Source of the DNA: Anas platyrhynchos | Taxonomy: Eukaryota > Chordata > Aves > Anseriformes > Anatidae | Direction: 5' to 3' | DNA: 64,000 bases | Assembly (NCBI RefSeq): GCF_047663525.1 | Contig: NC_092616.1 | Coordinates: 3,447,501-3,511,500 of the forward strand | Shown here: in pieces, positions 9,771 to 22,200 of the stretch | Position numbering within the stretch: position 1 is the first letter of the stretch | Layout of the letters: each line of letters starts with the position of its first letter | Made by a program: the position numbers and the translations under genes | Notes under the pieces: model-generated | Databases searched by the model: none | Told to the model about the DNA's origin: nothing | The model's input: the letters and a program-made list of their open reading frames with translations, nothing else

Positions 9771-12700
9771 TGGTGTTTTTCAGGGGGGCTCGCGTATGCC
9801 TGCATGTGTCCTCGCCTGGGTGAGGTGCTTGCCAAGAGGTGGTGAGCTGGCTGGCCTGGAGCCTGACCTGGCTTTTCCTTGCTTCCCAGAGACTGAGGCT
9901 ATCTGGGATGCTGTATCCGAGCAAATTCTGGAAGCGCTGAAGCGGGATAAGGTGGGCTGGTGTCCTGGGCCCTGCAGAGCAATCCCTACCCGAGCACTGA
10001 GACCGCCCAGGGTGCCCGGAGCAGCTTGCTGGCCAGCTGGGAGAGAAACCAAGGCCAGATCTGCTCTGCTTCTCAGGGGTTTGGCACACCCTAGGGCTTC
10101 ACTCTTCCCTGCGGCCTGAGTGGAGAGGGCGAGCAGAGAGATGGGGGAATATCCTGGGTCCGTGCCTAGGATAATCAGTCCCAGGCCTAAGCTGTGTGCT
10201 GGAAACCTCTGGGCTCTTCCCTAGCCAAGGGATGGTGGCAAATCCTGGGAGGGGGGTGATGAAAGAAACGGAGGATGCGGCTCTTCTCCAAAGCTTTCCA
10301 AAGTGCCCCACCTTGCCCCATTGTCCCTCAGGAGCGGGCAGGGCACACAGCAGTGTCCCCCTGCTCTGAGAGTCATCCCTTTTCCCGTCTCTCAAGAACT
10401 CCCTCCTCAGCCTTTCTGTCTTCTCTGTGTGCAGGCTGTTCAGGTTGCGGGACTCGGGACCTTTGCTGTTCTCCAAGAGCAATTCCACGTCAAGCAAAAG
10501 CGGCTCTTGATTCGCAAACCCTTCTTCCAGCTGGACGTTGATGAGGGGTGGCTGGAGGACATGTACTGTCCCCCTGAGATCCTCCCTGGCGAGAAGGCAG
10601 CAGCCCCCCTCTTCCTGCCCCATGTCCGGAAGGATTTGTTCTCCCTGCTCTTTGGAAAGGCCTGGGAGAGGCAGAGGATTGTCTCCAACGGTCAGGGTGG
10701 AGCTTGAGTTCCCCCAGAAGACCCCGTGGCCCCGGAGCTGTTTCTCTTAGCGACCCTTCCTCTAGGCCCTTGTTTGGAATGCTGCAAGCAACTTGGGCTT
10801 GCTGTGGCGCTGAGGATGTTGCTTCTCCTTGGAGATGACGTCGAGGTCGAGCAGCTGAACTACCTGCAGCTAGCGCGAGCCACCTCCTTCCCACTGTACG
10901 TGGAGCAGGAGTGTGTGCAAGAGACCATCATCTTGTACTGTTGCCTCCTGAAGAACAAGGAGCACGTCCCCTTTGCCTTCAGGGACGTCGGTGTTTTGAC
11001 GTGCGAGGATGATTTCCTGTGCATGAAGTTTTATCCGGACTGTGTTAAACGTCTGGAGAGCGCTGAGGACCTCATTGCAATGCTCCACAGTGTAAGCTGG
11101 TGATGTTTTGAGGGCTACTTCAATTTCTTTGGGAATCCTGTGGAAGGGTGATCAATGCGACCGCTGTTGGCCAGCCTGGACACGGCAGGCCAGTCAGATG
11201 CCTTTCCCCACGCCTGCCCCATTAGCTGCTTTCTCCATTAGCTCTTCTGAGCGTCTGGATGCTGGCCGCTGCAAAAGGCCTGGCAGCGTTACTGTACAGC
11301 CTCAATATTCTGCCATGCTCCTCCAGAGCAGAGCAAAGGTGGATGGAAGAGGCTTTGGAGGAGGGTTTTGGAGAGAAGGCTTTCTTTTGGCTTGGGAGAC
11401 AGGTTTGCTTCCTGTCAATGAGAGCCCTGAGAAAAGTGCCTCAGAAACCCTCCAGCAGGTCTGTGTCTCTTTGCAGAGAATGTGGCCGGCACACCCGACT
11501 GCCTTGAGTGGAGAGACCACCGCTCGTGCGATCCAGATGTTCCCAAGGTGAGTGCATTTCCTCCGCAGCCCTTGGCTTCCCACCTCCTCCTTTGGAACGT
11601 GCGCGGTCGGGTCTCCACGCTCAGCATCCAGTCGGGGCTAAATCCTGAAGAGACTGGGTCCTGGTTAACTCATGCTGACTTTCGGCTACGAGTGTCTTCA
11701 CCTGGCGAGGAGGGGCATTGCGGTTGTGCTTCTTGTGCCCGTGCTGCCGCGATTCCCCTCAGAGAGAACTGCCTGCATGTGGAGGGGAATTTAGGCTACC
11801 TTTTCTGGTGTTGCGGGAAGCTTGACAACAAACCCCATGCGTGAACGTGACGCAAAAGGGATGCCATGTCCCGTGCAACACCAGGAGGATTACTGCCAGC
11901 AAGCTGCAACGGGTAGGAGGCCAGCCTTCTTCAAGCCCGTGTCATTTCTTTGCCGGGTTTCATCTGACTGTGAGGACAAGGCCAGAGGCCAAAGTGTGGT
12001 TCGCCTCGCAGCAGCAAGCTGCAGGAGAGTGCAGGATGAGAGGAGGTAAGGGTCCGTGCTGTCTGGGGGTGGTCCCTGCCCCATGCTGGCTGACTGCAAC
12101 CAGCTTAAAAGGCAGTGCCCATGCGGCTGCTCTGAAGAGCTTCCTCCTTTCCTAGTTTCATTGTGCCATCCTGGCAAGCTGCTGCAGAGGCGGAAGCTTT
12201 CCCTCCCCACGGTGAGAAGCTGGGAGCCAGGCACGAGGCAGCAAGATCTGGAGAAGAAGCCTTCCACCAGGTGAGACCCTTGGGGGAAAGGAGGAAGGAG
12301 CCACTTGCAGCCACACAGGAGAGATGTCCCCTTTGGACCCACCAGGCGCAGGGACTCAGAAAGGCTCCTGACACCCGTCCCGGAGGAGGCCGCTCTCTCC
12401 ACGCATGGCAAGCGTGCAGCACGTTTGCCTGAGACTGGCACGCCAGCTTCATTTTCCACCAGGGCCCTGATCCTTGGGGGAGCTGGATGCAGAGCCTTGT
12501 TGCAGAAGCTCTTGTCCCTTCAGGAGCCCCCCCACATTGCAAGAGTCCATCTCTTTGTCTGTGGGAGCAAACGTCCCCTGCGGTTTCTTCCAGCTGCCCC
12601 GCAGCTTCTTCCAGCCTAAGGAGCTGTGATACCAGATGGAAACGTTTCTTTCCAAACGATATCCCAGACTTTGTGGCAGGCACAAGAGAGTGCCGAGGGA

Positions 12701-14937
12701 GGGAGGTGGCATGCCTGCCCTCCTTGCCTGATGGCGTTCTCCGATGTTGCTGGCTCCCCAGCGATAATCTGCTTTCCACCCATAAGCCCGGCTGGGCCGT
12801 ATTGGTGTCTCTAGGATCCTGTCCTTGCACAAGACACTGCTCCTCTCCTTCTGCCACCACAGAGGGCCTGGATACGGGCATCGCGAGCCTTCCTGAAGGC
12901 AGCTGGTGCCACTGCTTCGCGGTTGGCTCTCTCCGTGTCTGCTGAAGCGAACACGGCCAGTCCAACACCCATTCGCTGCGGAACTGCCGTCTGCTGCAGA
13001 GGCTGACGCAGCTTGCGAGCGCGGACTGGAGACCGAATTCCCCTGGGCTCATGCAGCCTCCCGGTGTCTGTTTGCAGTGTGCTCCCCCCGTGTCCAGGCA
13101 GCTCCCCCAGGACAAAGAAGACAGACAGGCAGGAAGCAGCTCCTCAAGCCAAGTCCACCAGCACTGCGCTCCCTACTCCCGAAGCCTCTCGGAGATTGGT
13201 GCAGGTACCTGCTCTGCCTTGCTGCAATGACCACGCGGTTTGGGACTGTACTAAAGCCTCTTTGTGTGGAGCGATCCCAAGCCGGACCCTTGGGATGCGT
13301 TCATTTTCACACTTGTTACCTCCTTCTTCTCTTCCTCGGGAGATGGAAGGTGGTGTCCCGCACACCTTCCCTGCCTCTTGCTGCCTCCCGTGTTGCCATG
13401 AGCCGCTTCATTTGGACCAGGGGCAATGGAAAAGGAATGAGGGCTTTCTGGGTCTTTGATGGCAGAGGTCTTTGGTCCAACAGCTGAGACCAATCCTGTC
13501 TGCCGTTGTGTTTTTTGTTTGTTTTCCTCCAGGAGGTCTGGAACCTGTCCTCGCAGTGGGACCAAACAAAGAGCTCGTGGCCCTTGTACCAAAAGCGAAT
13601 ACAGCAAGCCCAGGCAGAAATGGCTGCTTGGGGAGCCTGGTCTCAGGGGGAGGACCGAGAGACACCTCAGGTACTGGCCGTGACCAACACCGCTGAGAAG
13701 AGCAGCGATCCTCCCCGCCAGGGCTCCGAGGGGGGCAGGTCCCAGGGTGGTGGGAGCAGGACGGGCACCAGGGCGCAGGGCAGGGCTTTGCCTGCTCCTC
13801 CCTGTGAGGGAGAGGCTGTCAGCAGAAAGCGAGGGATCAAAGCAGCAGCCAGACGTGGGCCGGCAGTGCCGAGTCGCCTGCTTCCCAGGTCCTGCTGCAG
13901 GGTCCTTTCAAGGGGTCCTCTGGGAAACAGCAGCCGTGTGTCCAGTCCTGTCTGATGAGAGCGTCTTCTCCTTGCATCAGGTCACCAGGCAACATGATTG
14001 GATTCCCCATCCCCCAGCCCAGCCCAGGAGCAAGGAGGTCGTGAGGAGGTGGAGGAAGGTTCAGATCCCTGCCCCAGAAGAGGAGTGGAGAGCGGCAGCC
14101 AAGCTGGAGAGCCTCCAGCCTGAGTAAGTGTGTGCCGGCTGCGTTCACGTGCTGGGGCACTCGAGTAGCTGCTGAGCGATGTCAGGAGATGTCCAGCAGC
14201 CCGGTCCCTGAGTCCTGGGCTTGCCTATGACACCCTTGGCTTTCTCCTAAAGCGGGCATGACCTTGGTTACCGCCAAGGCCTAAAACTCATCACAGGGCG
14301 GAAGGGTGGGTGCACGTGGCACCGCGTGGGTGCAGGGTCTGGATGAGGGGAGAGGCAGAAGGGGTGTCTGGCAGAGGCTGAGGGATCCCTTTGTCCTGGT
14401 GTTGCAGCCACCTTTCCCCACGAGCACTGCAAGTTTTGAAAAGGTCGGAGCCGCATCGCAGTCAACAAAGGGTGTTCAGAAGTGCTGCGGAGGAAAAGCG
14501 GCTGCGGCAAGAGCAGCAGCAGCAGCGGCTCCCCTGGTAAGTATCTCCAGAAAGGGATGGTGCTTCCCGCTGCTGCAAGGCCCGTCCTTCCCGTGGGGGC
14601 AGCACTGGGACAGAGAGGGCATTCCGGGGCCCTCCGCTCCCCCTGCCTCAGCCCCAGGCTGATGAGCTTGGGCACTAGGCATCTGTCGCAGCTGACGGCA
14701 ACCTTGAAGCTTCATGGGAAGCAGACCCCTACGTGCACGGCCCGAGCTAAGCCTGCAGTACTTCTCTGCGTTCAGCCTGTACACAACCTGATCATCCTCT
14801 TTTCTTTCTGACTCCCTAGCGCTAGATGCTGGTACCGCAACGGAGGGGAAGGTGCTGGGAATGCTGAAGGCAGCAGCGGAGCTCTGAGCAAAGGGGCTGG
14901 GAAGCTCTCCCGCTTTCCACCCCTGAATGGAAAATAA
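9308..14937 (+). CDS. CCDC81L: CCDC81-like protein, 10-exon model, 425 aa
   Basis: Exons: 9308-9386, 9890-9951, 10435-10588, 10835-11091, 11477-11547, 13078-13204, 13533-13670, 13981-14123, 14408-14536, 14820-14937. Phases agree at every junction and the total is 1278 bases (425 codons plus TAA). The N-terminal half (LSPKETEAIWDAVSEQIL, VQVAGLGTFAV, LLIRKPFFQLD; then VEVEQLNYL, CVQETIIL, FAFRDVGVLTC, MKFYPDCV) matches the two HU-like domains of CCDC81, a centrosome/cilium-associated protein. The C-terminal half is charged with short coiled-coil-like pieces (YQKRIQQAQAEMAAW, EEKRLRQEQQQQR). It is shorter than mammalian CCDC81. One donor (10,589) reads GC, not GT, and matches the GC-donor consensus poorly, so exon 3/4 limits are the weakest part, or the gene may be damaged. 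CCDC81-like genes are multicopy in birds. Confidence 0.75.
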
Positions 14938-14938
14938 A
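14933..14938 (+). terminator. Polyadenylation signal AATAAA of the CCDC81-like gene
   Basis: AATAAA overlaps the predicted stop codon (TAA, 14935-14937). A very short 3' UTR is implied. No other AATAAA is seen in the next 200 bases. Confidence 0.7.
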
Positions 14939-15019
14939 GAGCACAGCCAGACTGCTTGTGTCGCTTCATCCGCCGTAGCAAAGCACTGCCCTGATTCACA
15001 CCACCATCTCCATTAGGCA

Positions 15020-16320
15020 CACGGGCACATCCCAAGGATGCCCCGGCTTCTCCGTGCAGCACACAGGCATCTCCCTGGAGCAGCCAACAATCTCCCCAGA
15101 CCACCAGTCTTGCTAGCAGGACCTCGGCACAAGTCCTCTGATCAAGCCGTCTTTTCCAAGGAGCGTTCTGGCAACTCCCTGGAGAAGCCAAACATGTCCC
15201 TGGGGAAAGTAAAAGTCTCCCCTGGGAATACAAGCATCTTCCTGAAGCACCCTCCATGGCACCCAAGTATCTCCCCAGGGAATATAGGCACCTCTTGAAA
15301 TCAGAAATACTTCCCGCAGGACACGTGAGCATTGAGCTGGAGTAGACAAGCATCTCCCCAGGACACCTAAGCACTACCTTTTCCCTCTCAGGCATCTTCC
15401 GAGGGCATTCCAGCACCTCACAGGAGATCCCAACTCTAGGTGGGTTCACCTGAACAATTTCCGCTGTGAACCCATCTCCTGCTGATGCTCTAAGACATCG
15501 CCCAAAGGCATACAAGCATTTCTTGGAGGAACCCAGGAACCTCTATAGAGAACCCAAGCACCTCCTTGGAAGAATGAAACACCTCCCTGGGGAACAGTAG
15601 AATAACCCCATGGGTGCCCAAGCACCTGCATAGGTCACCCCAGAAGATCTTTCAAGAACCAAGGAATTCCCTCCATTGATGAAGCACCTCTATGAAGAAA
15701 TCCTATCCTGCCCCGGGTCAGAGAAACCTCCCTGGGTAAATCACGCAACGTCCTGGAGGAGCAAAGGATCTTCTTGGGTGTACAAGCATTTTCCCATGGT
15801 AGGCAAGCACCTCCCTGGGGACAACCAGCACCTGCCTCTGGGTCACTCATCCCCTTCCCTGTGGAACACGAGCATCTTGTCGGGACAACCAAGAACCTCC
15901 CTAAAGCACTGAACAACACACTTAGTGCAGTCCAGCAACTCCCTGGAGCACACAACCTGCTCTCTGCTGGACCCAGGCAACTCCGGAGGTTCCTTGTGAC
16001 CCCAAAGGAATCAAGCACCTTCCTAGAGAGCCCAAGGATATTCCCAGGGCACACAAGCACCTCCCTGGGGCACATAAGCATATTCCAGGGGCAGAAGAAA
16101 AGCCTCCCTGGAGCACACAAACTTCTGCCCTCCTAACAAAAGTTTCTGCCCTGGCCATACAACTCCTGCAGCACAGAAGCACCTCCCTGGAACACCCAAG
16201 CACCTCACTGGAGCACCCAAGAATCTCCCCACCGCACTCCTACATCTGAGTGGAGAACCCGAGCGTCTCCTCGGGTCATCAAAACACCACCTGGGGCACA
16301 CAAACTTGCTGTCACCCCTT
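15020..16320. repeat. 1.3-kb minisatellite of CTCCCTGGRGCACACAAGCAC units
   Basis: Degenerate units of roughly 25-35 bases built on 'ctccctggagcacccaagcac' repeat more than 30 times between the CCDC81-like gene and the first OR remnant. On the minus strand the units read as PGRCL-like peptides without many stops, but unit lengths vary and frames shift, so I treat it as noncoding. Confidence 0.85.
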
Positions 16321-16329
16321 GGATCCTGC

Positions 16330-16850
16330 GACACAGGCCCTGAGCCCGGCACAAGGATGGAGATAGTCCAGCAGCCAAATGCCCCCCTACACCTGGGGGG
16401 AGTGGGCAGTGCTGGACGTGGCTGACAAGAGAGGCTTCAGGTACAAAGGCCCTGGACCACCCTCCTGGTCTGTCCGTGCCAGCAGGGCACAGCCCAGCTG
16501 CCTCCCTCCTGCACCAGCCTGTCTTTGATCTCTGCCACGCGATCCAAAGCCAGCAGTGCATGTCCTCCCTCTGCACGGTCGCATATCCCAGCTCGACACG
16601 GATGTTTCTCTCTACTGGGAAGCTTCCAGCCCAGCTCAGCTGCCCCCCAGCTCTCCCAGTAGCCTAGGCTGGGCTGGTCCCACGGCAGTGCCCATCGCAG
16701 GCTGCTGCAGGGCTCTGGGCACTGCCACCACAGCTCCAGTTCCCATTCACTCCTGATTAACTCAGAATGGGTCTCAGACCAACATTTATTTGGTTAAAAT
16801 ACACAGAGATCCTGGCTCCTTGACTACAGAAATCCTGGGTCACACAGAAA
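16330..16850. other. No gene seen
   Basis: Unique-looking GC-rich DNA with no supported exon, RNA gene or repeat. Confidence 0.5.
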
Positions 16851-17029
16851 GGGTGATACTCAGGCAGGAAGGAATGAAAAAGGGCATTTTTGTGTAGGCA
16901 ACAATATCACAAGGGCAGAAAGGAAAATTGAAGAAACAAACGCCATATGGAAAGGCAAGATGGCCTGTCATGAATAATACTTGGAGCCATCTGCAGAAGA
17001 AGGCAGACAGTCTGTGGCCACTGATAAAC

Positions 17030-17210
17030 GCCCAGTCAGCAGTTTCCATATTGAATCTTTGAGCTCCTGGTTTCTCATGCTGTAGATGAAGGGGTTCACT
17101 ACTGGAGGCAGCACGGAGTACAGAACTGCCACTGCCAGGTTCAGAGATGGTGAGGAGATGGAGGGGAGCTTCAGGTAGGCAAAAATTCCAGTACATAGAA
17201 ACAAGGAGAC
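17030..17210 (-). pseudogene. Olfactory receptor remnant (TM6-TM7 only)
   Basis: The minus strand encodes the end of an OR: HVSLFLCTGIFAYLKLPSIS (TM6 and loop 3), then LNLAVAVLYSVLPPVVNP and FIYSMRNQELKD (TM7 with the NPxxY-like NPFIY motif and the OR C-terminus). Sequence upstream of about 17,210 has no OR similarity, so about 75% of the gene is missing. It matches the 3' ends of the intact receptors in this window. Confidence 0.85.
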
Positions 17211-17503
17211 ATGGGCCTGTCCACAGGCTGCAGGGGAACTTGTGCTCTGTACCTGGAGCACCTCCTGCCTTCTTTCTGCACTGACCTTGGTGTCTGCAGG
17301 GCTGATTCTTACTTCTTTCTCTCCCAGCTGCTGTTGCCCAGCATGTTTGTTCCTTTTTAAATCTGTTCTCACAGAGGTGTGACCAGCATTGATTATTGGC
17401 TTGGCTCTGGCCAGCAGCTGCTCTGGCCTGGAACAGGCTGGGCATGGTCAGCAGGTGGTGAGCAATTAGCATTGTGCATCACTTACTTCGTGCATTCTTC
17501 TAT

Positions 17504-17572
17504 CATCATCATCATAATCATCGTCATCTTGCTTATTATTACTTTATTATTATTTCCCTTCCTTTTCTGTCC
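17504..17572. repeat. Simple CAT/ATT trinucleotide repeat
   Basis: tcatcatcatcataatcatc followed by ttattattactttattatta. Confidence 0.8.
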
Positions 17573-17599
17573 TACCGAATTCTCTCTGCTTAACTAATC

Positions 17600-18800
17600 T
17601 GCTGTCCTTCTATGATGAGATGACCAGCTGAACAGATGAGGGGAGAGCAGTGGATGTGGTCCACATGGACTTCAGCAAGGCTTTTGACACTGTCACCCAT
17701 AACACCCTCATAGGAAAGCTCAGGAAATGCAGGCTAGATGAGTGGACAGTGGGGAGGATGGACAGTTGCCTGGATGGCAGAGCTTGGAGGGCTGTGCTCA
17801 GTGCTGTAGGGTCTAGCTGGAGGCCTGTAGCTAGTGGTGTCCCCTGGGGATTCATACTGGGTCCAGTCTTGTTCAACTTACTCATCAATTATGGACCTGG
17901 ATGATGGAACAGAGTACACCCTCAGCAAGTTTGCTGACGACACAAAGCTGGGAGTGGCTGATACCCCAGAGGGCTGTGCTGCCATTCAGAGGGACCTCAA
18001 CATGCTGGAGGGCTGGGCCAAGAGGAACCTCATGAAGTTCAACATGGGCAAGTGCAGGGTCCTGCTCCTAGGGTGGAATAACCCCAAGCACCAGGGCAGG
18101 CTGTGGGGTGACCTTCTGGAGAGCAGCTCTGCAGAAAGGGACCTGGGAGTCCTGGGGGAAAGCAGGCTGAGCACGAGCCAGCAGTGTGCCCTTGTGGCCA
18201 AGAAGGCCAACAGGATTCTGGGGTGCATTCCTAAGAGTGCTGCCAGGAGGCCAAGGGAAGTGATCCTCCCCCTCTACTCAGCCCTGGTGAGGCCGCACCT
18301 GCAGTCCTGTGTCCAGTTCTGGACTCTCCAGTACAAGAGGGACATGGAACTACTGGAGCAAGTCCAGAGGAAGGCTGCAAAGATCATTATGGGATTGGAG
18401 CACCTGTCATACAAGGACAGGCTGAGAGAACTATTTTGCCTGGAAAAGAGAAGACTGCGAGGGGATCTTACCAATGGGCACAATTATTTGAGGGAAGGGA
18501 GTCAAAAGGATGGGACCAGACTCTTTTCAGTGGTGCCCAGCAACAGGACAATAGGTACACACTGACACACAGGAAGTTTCGGCTGAATATGAGAGGACAC
18601 TTCTTTACTGTAAGGGTGACAGAGCGCTGGAACAGGTTGCCCAAAGAGGTTGTGGAGTCTTCTTCTCTGGAAATATTCAAAGCCCACCTGGATGTGATCC
18701 TGTGCAACATCTGCTAGGCGACCCTGCTTGACAGGGGTGGTTGCACTAGATGATCTCCAAAGATCCTTTCCAACCTCAACCATTGTGTGACTCTGTGATA
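17600..18800 (+). mobile_element. CR1 LINE fragment (RT C-terminal part and 3' UTR)
   Basis: Plus-strand reading gives typical CR1 reverse transcriptase text: [67 protein letters not shown], then ERWNRLPKEVVESSSLEIFK. The 3' end carries the usual 'gatgatctccaaagatcctttccaacctc' and a 'gtgactctgtgat' tail. It is 5'-truncated and has frameshifts near 17,890 and 18,560; the FADD box lies just after one of them. Confidence 0.92.
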
Positions 18801-18883
18801 TAACGCTTACAACAATTTTTTAACATGGTCAGATCTATCATTATCTCTACCATTCAGTGCCCATGTTGGGCACCAAAATGAGT

Positions 18884-20069
18884 GTTGGGTTTAACCCGTC
18901 AGGCAGCCCAGCACCAAACAGCCATTTACTCCACCCCCGCCACGGGGATGGGAAAGACAATCATGAGAAAAAAAAAATATATGTATCTTATAGGTTGTGA
19001 TAAAGTTTAACAGGACAGAAAATTAAGCAAAATAATAGTATGAGGCCCACTGTTGAGCAAGCTGTCTCCCTGCAGCCCATGGGTCCCACAGCAGAGCAGA
19101 TCTCCATGCTGCAGCCTGTAGAGCAGCCCATGGTAGATGCCTGAAGGAGGCTGCGGCCCATGGAGAGCCCACCCAGGAGCAGAGGATCAAGGGGAAGCTG
19201 CTGCCTGTGGGGGACCTGTGTTGGAGCAGTTTGCTCCCGATGGATGTACACAGTGGTATGGACCTATATTGGAGCAGATCTTGAAGAACTGCTGCCTCTG
19301 AGAAGTCCAGGCAGGACCAATTTGGGAAGAACGGCATCCTTTGGGAGAGACCCCACACTGGAGTATGGGCAGAGAGTGACGGTGAAGGAGTGGCAGAGAC
19401 AAAGCATCACGGGCTGACTGCAGTCCCCATTCCTAGTTCCCCTGTGCTGCTCAGGTGGATGAGGAATAAGATGGTGGGTGGGGAGGAAAGTGTTTTTAGT
19501 TTGCTTGTAGTTTCTTACTATTCTGGTCTGTTTAATCAATCATAGAATATCCCAAGTTGGAAGGGATAAACAAGGATCATCAAGTCCAACTCCTGGCTCC
19601 ACACAGGTCTACACAAAATTCAGACCATATGACAGGGAACATAGTCCAAACACTTCTTAAACTCTGACAGGATTGGTGCTGTGACTACATCCCTGTGGAG
19701 CCTGTTCCAGTGCACGACCACCCTCTCGGTGAAGAACCTCTTCCTGATACACAACCTGAATCTCCCCTGTTGCAGCATGACTCCATTCTATCAGGTCCAA
19801 TCACTGGTCACCAGAGAGAAGAGATCGGCACCTGCCCCTCCACTCCCTCTCGTAAGGAAACACAGAAAGCGTTAATTACATTCAATAAATTATCTTAATC
19901 TCCCTACACTGAGTCTGCTTTACCCGTGACTGCACTTGAGTGCTCCACCTGTCCCTTAAATCAACCCTAGAGCATTTTCCCATTTTGTTTTATTCATTTG
20001 TTCCTTTGAAGAGGGGGAGTGAAAGAGCAGTGTTGCAGAGTTCAGCTGCCCACCAGTGTGAAACTACCA
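18884..20069 (+). mobile_element. Composite ERVL-type LTR, split by a CR1
   Basis: LTR sequence of the same family as those at 29.6, 36.6, 46.2, 52.5 and 58.5 kb. It includes 'tgttgggtttaaccc' at the left, 'gtgtttttagtttgcttgtag' at 19,490, then, after a CR1 insertion, 'cttaatctccctacactgagtctg' and a GA-rich end closing in 'aaactaccata'. The first 150 bases resemble the opposite LTR end of the 46.2-kb element, so two LTR pieces in different orientations may be joined here. Confidence 0.6.
19541..19870 (-). mobile_element. CR1 3'-end fragment nested in the LTR
   Basis: Reverse-oriented CR1 tail 'catagaatatcccaagttgg' followed by the usual CR1 3' region (cctgttccagtgcacgacca, tcggtgaagaacctcttcct). 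LTR sequence continues on both sides, showing insertion into the LTR. Confidence 0.85.
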
Positions 20070-20394
20070 TACTGTACAGCTCCGTTATTGGCACAAGCTA
20101 TGCATGGAGATGAAAAATTTCAGTCAGTGCATTGGGGAGATTCTGTTTTATTACAAAAAAAAAGAAAAGAGGGAAACAGTGCTCACATATAGGCAGACAA
20201 AAAAAATCACGTAGAGCAGTTTCATTCCTGAATGGACACTGTTTAAATCAAAAACAGTTTTCTAAGAAAGTAATGAATGTAAATGATACTGAACATAAAA
20301 GTAACAATAATGATAATGAAACAGGTATCCAGGAAATCACTTTAGGGAAAAGAGGGGAAATTTCTCAATATATTCAAACATCCATGAAGATACT

Positions 20395-21297
20395 TTTCTA
20401 ATAGCACCTCTGAGCTCCTGGTTCTTCATGCTGTAGATGAGGGGGTTCACTACTGGAGGCACCACTGAGTATAGAACTGCCACCACCAGGTTTCAAGGAT
20501 GGGGAAGAGATGGAGGGGGGCTTCAGGTAGGCAAATATGACAGTGCTGAGGAACAGGGAGACCACGAAGAGGTGAGGGACACATGTGGAAAGGGCTTTGT
20601 ACTGTCCCCGCTCAGAGGGCATCCTCAGCACAGCCCTGAAGATCTGCACATAGGACAGTACGATGAATACAAAACATCCAAACCCCAAAAAAGCACTGAA
20701 CATAAGAAATCCAACTTCCCTGAGGTAGGAGTCTGTGCAGGAGAGCTTGAGGATTGAGGGGATTTCACAGAAGAACTGGTCCACAGCATTGCCTTGGCAG
20801 AGGGGCAGGGAAAATGTATTGGCAGTGTGCAGCAGAGCATAGAGAACCCCACTGCCCCAGGCAGCTGCTGCCATCTGGGCACAAGCTCTGCTCCCCAGGA
20901 GGCTCCCGTAGTGCAAGGGCTTGCAGATGGCAATGTAGCGGTCATAGGACATGATGGTGAGAAGAGAATACTCTGCTGAAAACAATAATAAGAAGAAAAA
21001 GACCTGGACAGCACAGCCTGTGTAGGAAATGGCCCTGGTGTCCCAGAGGGAATTGGCCATGGCTTTGGGGACAGTGGTAGAGATGCAGCCCAGGTCGAGG
21101 AGGGCGAGGTTGAGGAGGAAGAAGTACATGGGGGTGTGGAGGCGGTGGTCGCAGGCTATGGCGGTGAGGATGAGGCCGTTGCTCAGGAGGGGAGCCAGGT
21201 AGATGCCCAGGAAGAGCGTGAAGTGCAGGAGCTGCAGCTCCCGTGTGTCTGTGAATGCCAGGAGGAGGAACTTGGTGATGGAGCTGCTGTTGGACAT
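20395..21297 (-). pseudogene. Olfactory receptor (OR14-like), frameshifted in TM7
   Basis: Start at MSNSSSITKFLLL (ATG at 21,297), the conserved start of every OR here. TM1-TM6 are complete, with LHTPMYFFL, SYDRYIAICKPLHY (DRY-type motif) and KALSTCVPHLFVV. Near 20,492 one extra A relative to the intact paralogues shifts the frame inside SSPSL, so TM7 is read as nonsense while the expected NPLIY and MKNQEL text sits in the next frame down to about 20,400. A splice acceptor (CAG at 21,321-21,323, minus strand) precedes the coding exon. Most likely a recent pseudogene; a sequencing error in the run of As is possible. Confidence 0.85.
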
Positions 21298-21449
21298 TTG
21301 ATGCCTTTGGGCATGGGGACCTGTCTGGGGAGGAAAATACAGCAAAATATTATGCCAGATTCTTTGAGGAAAACTCGATTTCTTGTACAAACCTTGGAAG
21401 AGTGTGCTGAGGTCAAAATAATCTAATTTCAATGTGCAGATCTCCAAAC

Positions 21450-22000
21450 TCCTCGGATATTGGTTATTGTCTCAGTTCTCCCCATGTAGCAAGAGACAGA
21501 AAGATTATTGCAGCTGACCTATTCGAGATGTCCAGTAGCATTTCCATGCCCTTAACTCTCACGTGTCTTCTCCATGGATAGCACAGATCTGCTATGGCAG
21601 AGCTGTGCCCTAGTGGAGGACAGCCTGCAGCCCAGCAGAACCCTTGCAGGAAAAGAGTGGAATGCCCTAAACATGGCGTGACCTGAACACAGAGACAGCT
21701 CATTCACAGCCCCACACACAGCATTTCCACAACCCTACACGTCAGGAAGGGACATGGATGCTTTTCCTCCATTAACATATCTGCATGGCAGAACGTGCAG
21801 GCTCCGTGTCTGAGCTGCACCTGAATTACATCGCTGACTCCAAAGGCGACTCATGAACAAGTTCCCATGCAATTATGTCTAGACCTCTATACTTGGGGAG
21901 GGGAAGAGTCCAGGGGGCTATATTATGAAGGCATCATCAGTGCAGGGATGGCAGGGAGGTGCCCAAATCGCCACTGCCATGGAGATACTGGGAGCAGCTC
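21450..22000. other. OR upstream DNA, no gene seen
   Basis: Unique-looking sequence between the OR coding exon and its CTGCAG-rich block; no exon or repeat recognised. Confidence 0.45.
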
Positions 22001-22004
22001 CCTC

Positions 22005-22200
22005 CCACCCCCTGCCCATGGATCTGCTGCCTGCAGCTGTCCCTGCCTGCAGCTGGGGCTCTGTCCCCACACCTCCTGCCTGCAGCTCACAGACCCCATC
22101 CCACCCGCTGGGTGCTCAGCTGTGCCCTGCAGACACCTCCTGGCAGCAGGGCTCTGCCCAGGGGCAGCTCGCTGGGGGCACGTCCTAGAGCCCAGGTCAC
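22005..22200 (-). repeat. CTGCAG-rich block of the OR unit (copy 1)
   Basis: A 190-bp block with repeated ctgcctgcagctg words. Close copies lie at 33,655-33,850 (-), 40,680-40,860 (-), 54,900-55,080 (+) and 63,105-63,300 (-). Each sits between an OR upstream exon and an OR coding exon. Confidence 0.8.

Noticed and set aside
12156..12270. Possible extra CCDC81-like exons (12156-12211 and 12231-12270)
   Set aside because: They would leave a 19-base intron, and the direct junction 11547 to 13078 is already in phase.
14772..16352. Long minus-strand frames with PGRCL-like repeats over the minisatellite
   Set aside because: They follow the tandem unit, change frame as unit length varies, and lack start, splice or family support.
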